From Synechococcales cyanobacterium 340R_concoct_173_sub (GTDB taxonomy: Bacteria > Cyanobacteriota > Cyanobacteriia > Leptolyngbyales > Leptolyngbyaceae): DNA of 6,886 nucleotides. Positions 6,388 to 6,886 of the stretch are shown here, piece after piece. The position numbers were made by a program, and so were the translations under genes. The notes under the pieces are model-generated. The model made no database searches. It had not been told where the DNA came from and saw only the letters and a list, made by a program, of their open reading frames with translations. The DNA lies in contig JANXNM010000182.1 of assembly GCA_025354065.1 (NCBI GenBank), forward strand, positions 1 through 6,886, in the 5' to 3' direction. Every line of letters begins with the position of its first letter. Within the stretch, counting starts at the first letter, position 1.

Positions 6388-6451
6388 CCTATAGTTCCCA
6401 ATTATCATTAAAAAAATCTTCTGTCTAAGTAGCTTCTTCCCGGTTTTACTC

Positions 6452-6649
6452 ATGATGCCTAAATCCCTTTGGAACAATCGCTTAAATATTTTTCGCGGAA
6501 CTCTCGATCGGATTATTGTTCATCTCGAATTTCGGTCCGTCCAAGAATACAGAACCGTCGCGAACGTACTGGAACAGAAGGCGCTGTTTCTTAGGTCTGA
6601 AGCTGATGGAATTCTGTGTACGACGGCAGAAGTCCCAACGAAGGAGTAA
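6452..6649 (+). CDS. Possible small protein, 65 residues (doubtful)
   Basis: This is the only reading frame in the sparse 6390-6790 stretch with protein-like composition. From about residue 14 it reads as a strand-helix pattern (GTLDRIIVHLEF, then QEYRTVANVLEQKALFL), ending in a Thr/Glu-rich tail. No family is recognised. It has no Shine-Dalgarno motif and no convincing promoter, and two adjacent ATGs (6452, 6455) could serve as the start. It would be divergent to the exported-protein gene. A frame on the opposite strand (6520-6792) and an overlapping plus frame (6516-6734) are both less protein-like. No terminator lies directly after its TAA; the nearest is at 6792-6834. If it is not a gene, the interval 6390-6790 is non-coding apart from the palindrome at 6770-6783. 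Confidence 0.4.
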   Translation: MMPKSLWNNRLNIFRGTLDRIIVHLEFRSVQEYRTVANVLEQKALFLRSEADGILCTTAEVPTKE

Positions 6650-6769
6650 GGGTTATGACGATCGGCCCCGCTTATTGCGACTGATGACGAGCGGGTTTCA
6701 AGTATCGCTTTTTGGTTATGTAGGCCAAATTTAGTCCAGTGGGTCATTCTCAATAAAACAAGGAAATGA

Positions 6770-6783
6770 TTACCTCGAGGTAA
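6770..6783. promoter_or_regulatory. 14-bp perfect palindrome, possible protein-binding site
   Basis: TTACCTCGAGGTAA reads identically on both strands with no spacer. The next flanking pairs do not match. Its length and symmetry fit an operator for a dimeric regulator. It stands 8 bases before the terminator at 6792-6834, with no obvious promoter next to it, so its role is unknown. Confidence 0.35.
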
Positions 6784-6791
6784 CATTCTCA

Positions 6792-6834
6792 AAACAAAAC
6801 CCCGATCGAGCTAAAGACGATCGGGGTTTTGTTT
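6792..6834. terminator. Strong bidirectional intrinsic terminator
   Basis: Perfect 17-bp stem: AAACAAAACCCCGATCG (6792-6808) with its complement at 6818-6834, around a 9-base loop. A GC-rich core with the CGATCG end is flanked by A-rich and T-rich arms, so a T-run follows the stem on either strand. It most likely ends a minus-strand gene beyond the right edge and could also stop plus-strand transcripts from 6452-6649. Confidence 0.85.
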
Positions 6835-6854
6835 ATTGTGCCCTTGAATGAGGG

Positions 6855-6886
6855 TCACTCAAAGAGAAGTGCTTCGGTTTTGATTC
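6855..6886 (-). CDS. Possible 3' end of a gene entering from the right edge
   Basis: The minus-strand frame entering at 6884 reads IKTEALLFE and stops at TGA (6857-6855), 20 bases before the terminator stem. A second frame entering at 6886 stays open to a TAA at 6835-6833, touching the stem (ending SDPHSRAQ). The placement of the terminator implies that a minus-strand gene ends here. Which frame is used cannot be decided from so few codons. No function can be given. Confidence 0.35.
   Translation of the reverse strand, partial: IKTEALLFE

Noticed and set aside
6330..6401. N-terminal extension of the exported-protein gene
   Set aside because: It crosses the 6355-6387 hairpin and the TATAAT box and would bury the signal sequence 24 residues inside.
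6520..6792. Minus-strand 90-codon frame
   Set aside because: It starts at the edge of the terminator stem, spans the palindrome at 6770-6783, is Ser/Arg-rich with no pattern, and overlaps the better plus-strand candidate.
1..6886. Search for tRNA genes, insertion-sequence ends, integrase or transposase genes and att-like direct repeats
   Set aside because: None was seen by eye on either strand. A mobile-element origin therefore rests only on the unknown block itself.

Overview
The window looks cyanobacterial. The palindrome CGATCG, the core of the HIP1 octamer GCGATCGC, occurs 20 times in 6.9 kb (about 1.7 expected at even base composition), once as the full octamer at 3960-3967. Two strong terminators are built on CGATCG stems, and most starts lack a Shine-Dalgarno sequence, which is common in cyanobacteria. 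The assignment rests on these compositional traits, not on a marker gene.

Nearly everything reads on the minus strand, from high to low coordinates. At the right edge there may be the last codons of a minus-strand gene, followed by a bidirectional terminator (6792-6834). Next comes about 440 bases of sparse sequence with a 14-bp perfect palindrome, a possible 65-codon plus-strand ORF (6452-6649) and a 13-bp hairpin (6355-6387) touching a TATAAT box. A 186-residue membrane-anchored exported protein (5769-6329) with a DUF4352-like C-terminal domain follows and ends at a clear terminator (5714-5740).

Downstream lies a co-directional block of four genes of unknown function: a 127-residue small protein (5281-5664), a 455-residue acidic protein with a cysteine cluster (3854-5221), an 854-residue cysteine-free, helical, repeat-containing protein (1297-3861), and a protein of at least 413 residues that runs off the left edge (1-1241). 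The second and third genes overlap by 8 bases. A terminator-like hairpin sits just before the second gene, and another hairpin precedes the fourth.

The long protein has amphipathic helices, two hydrophobic stretches, degenerate repeats of about 30 residues and no cysteine, which is what a phage tape-measure or other rod-forming structural protein looks like. The simplest working idea is that the block is part of a structural module of a cyanobacterial prophage, a phage-derived particle or another mobile element. No capsid, portal, terminase, integrase, lysis or sheath gene is visible, so this is inference. I could not assign any of the four proteins to a named family.
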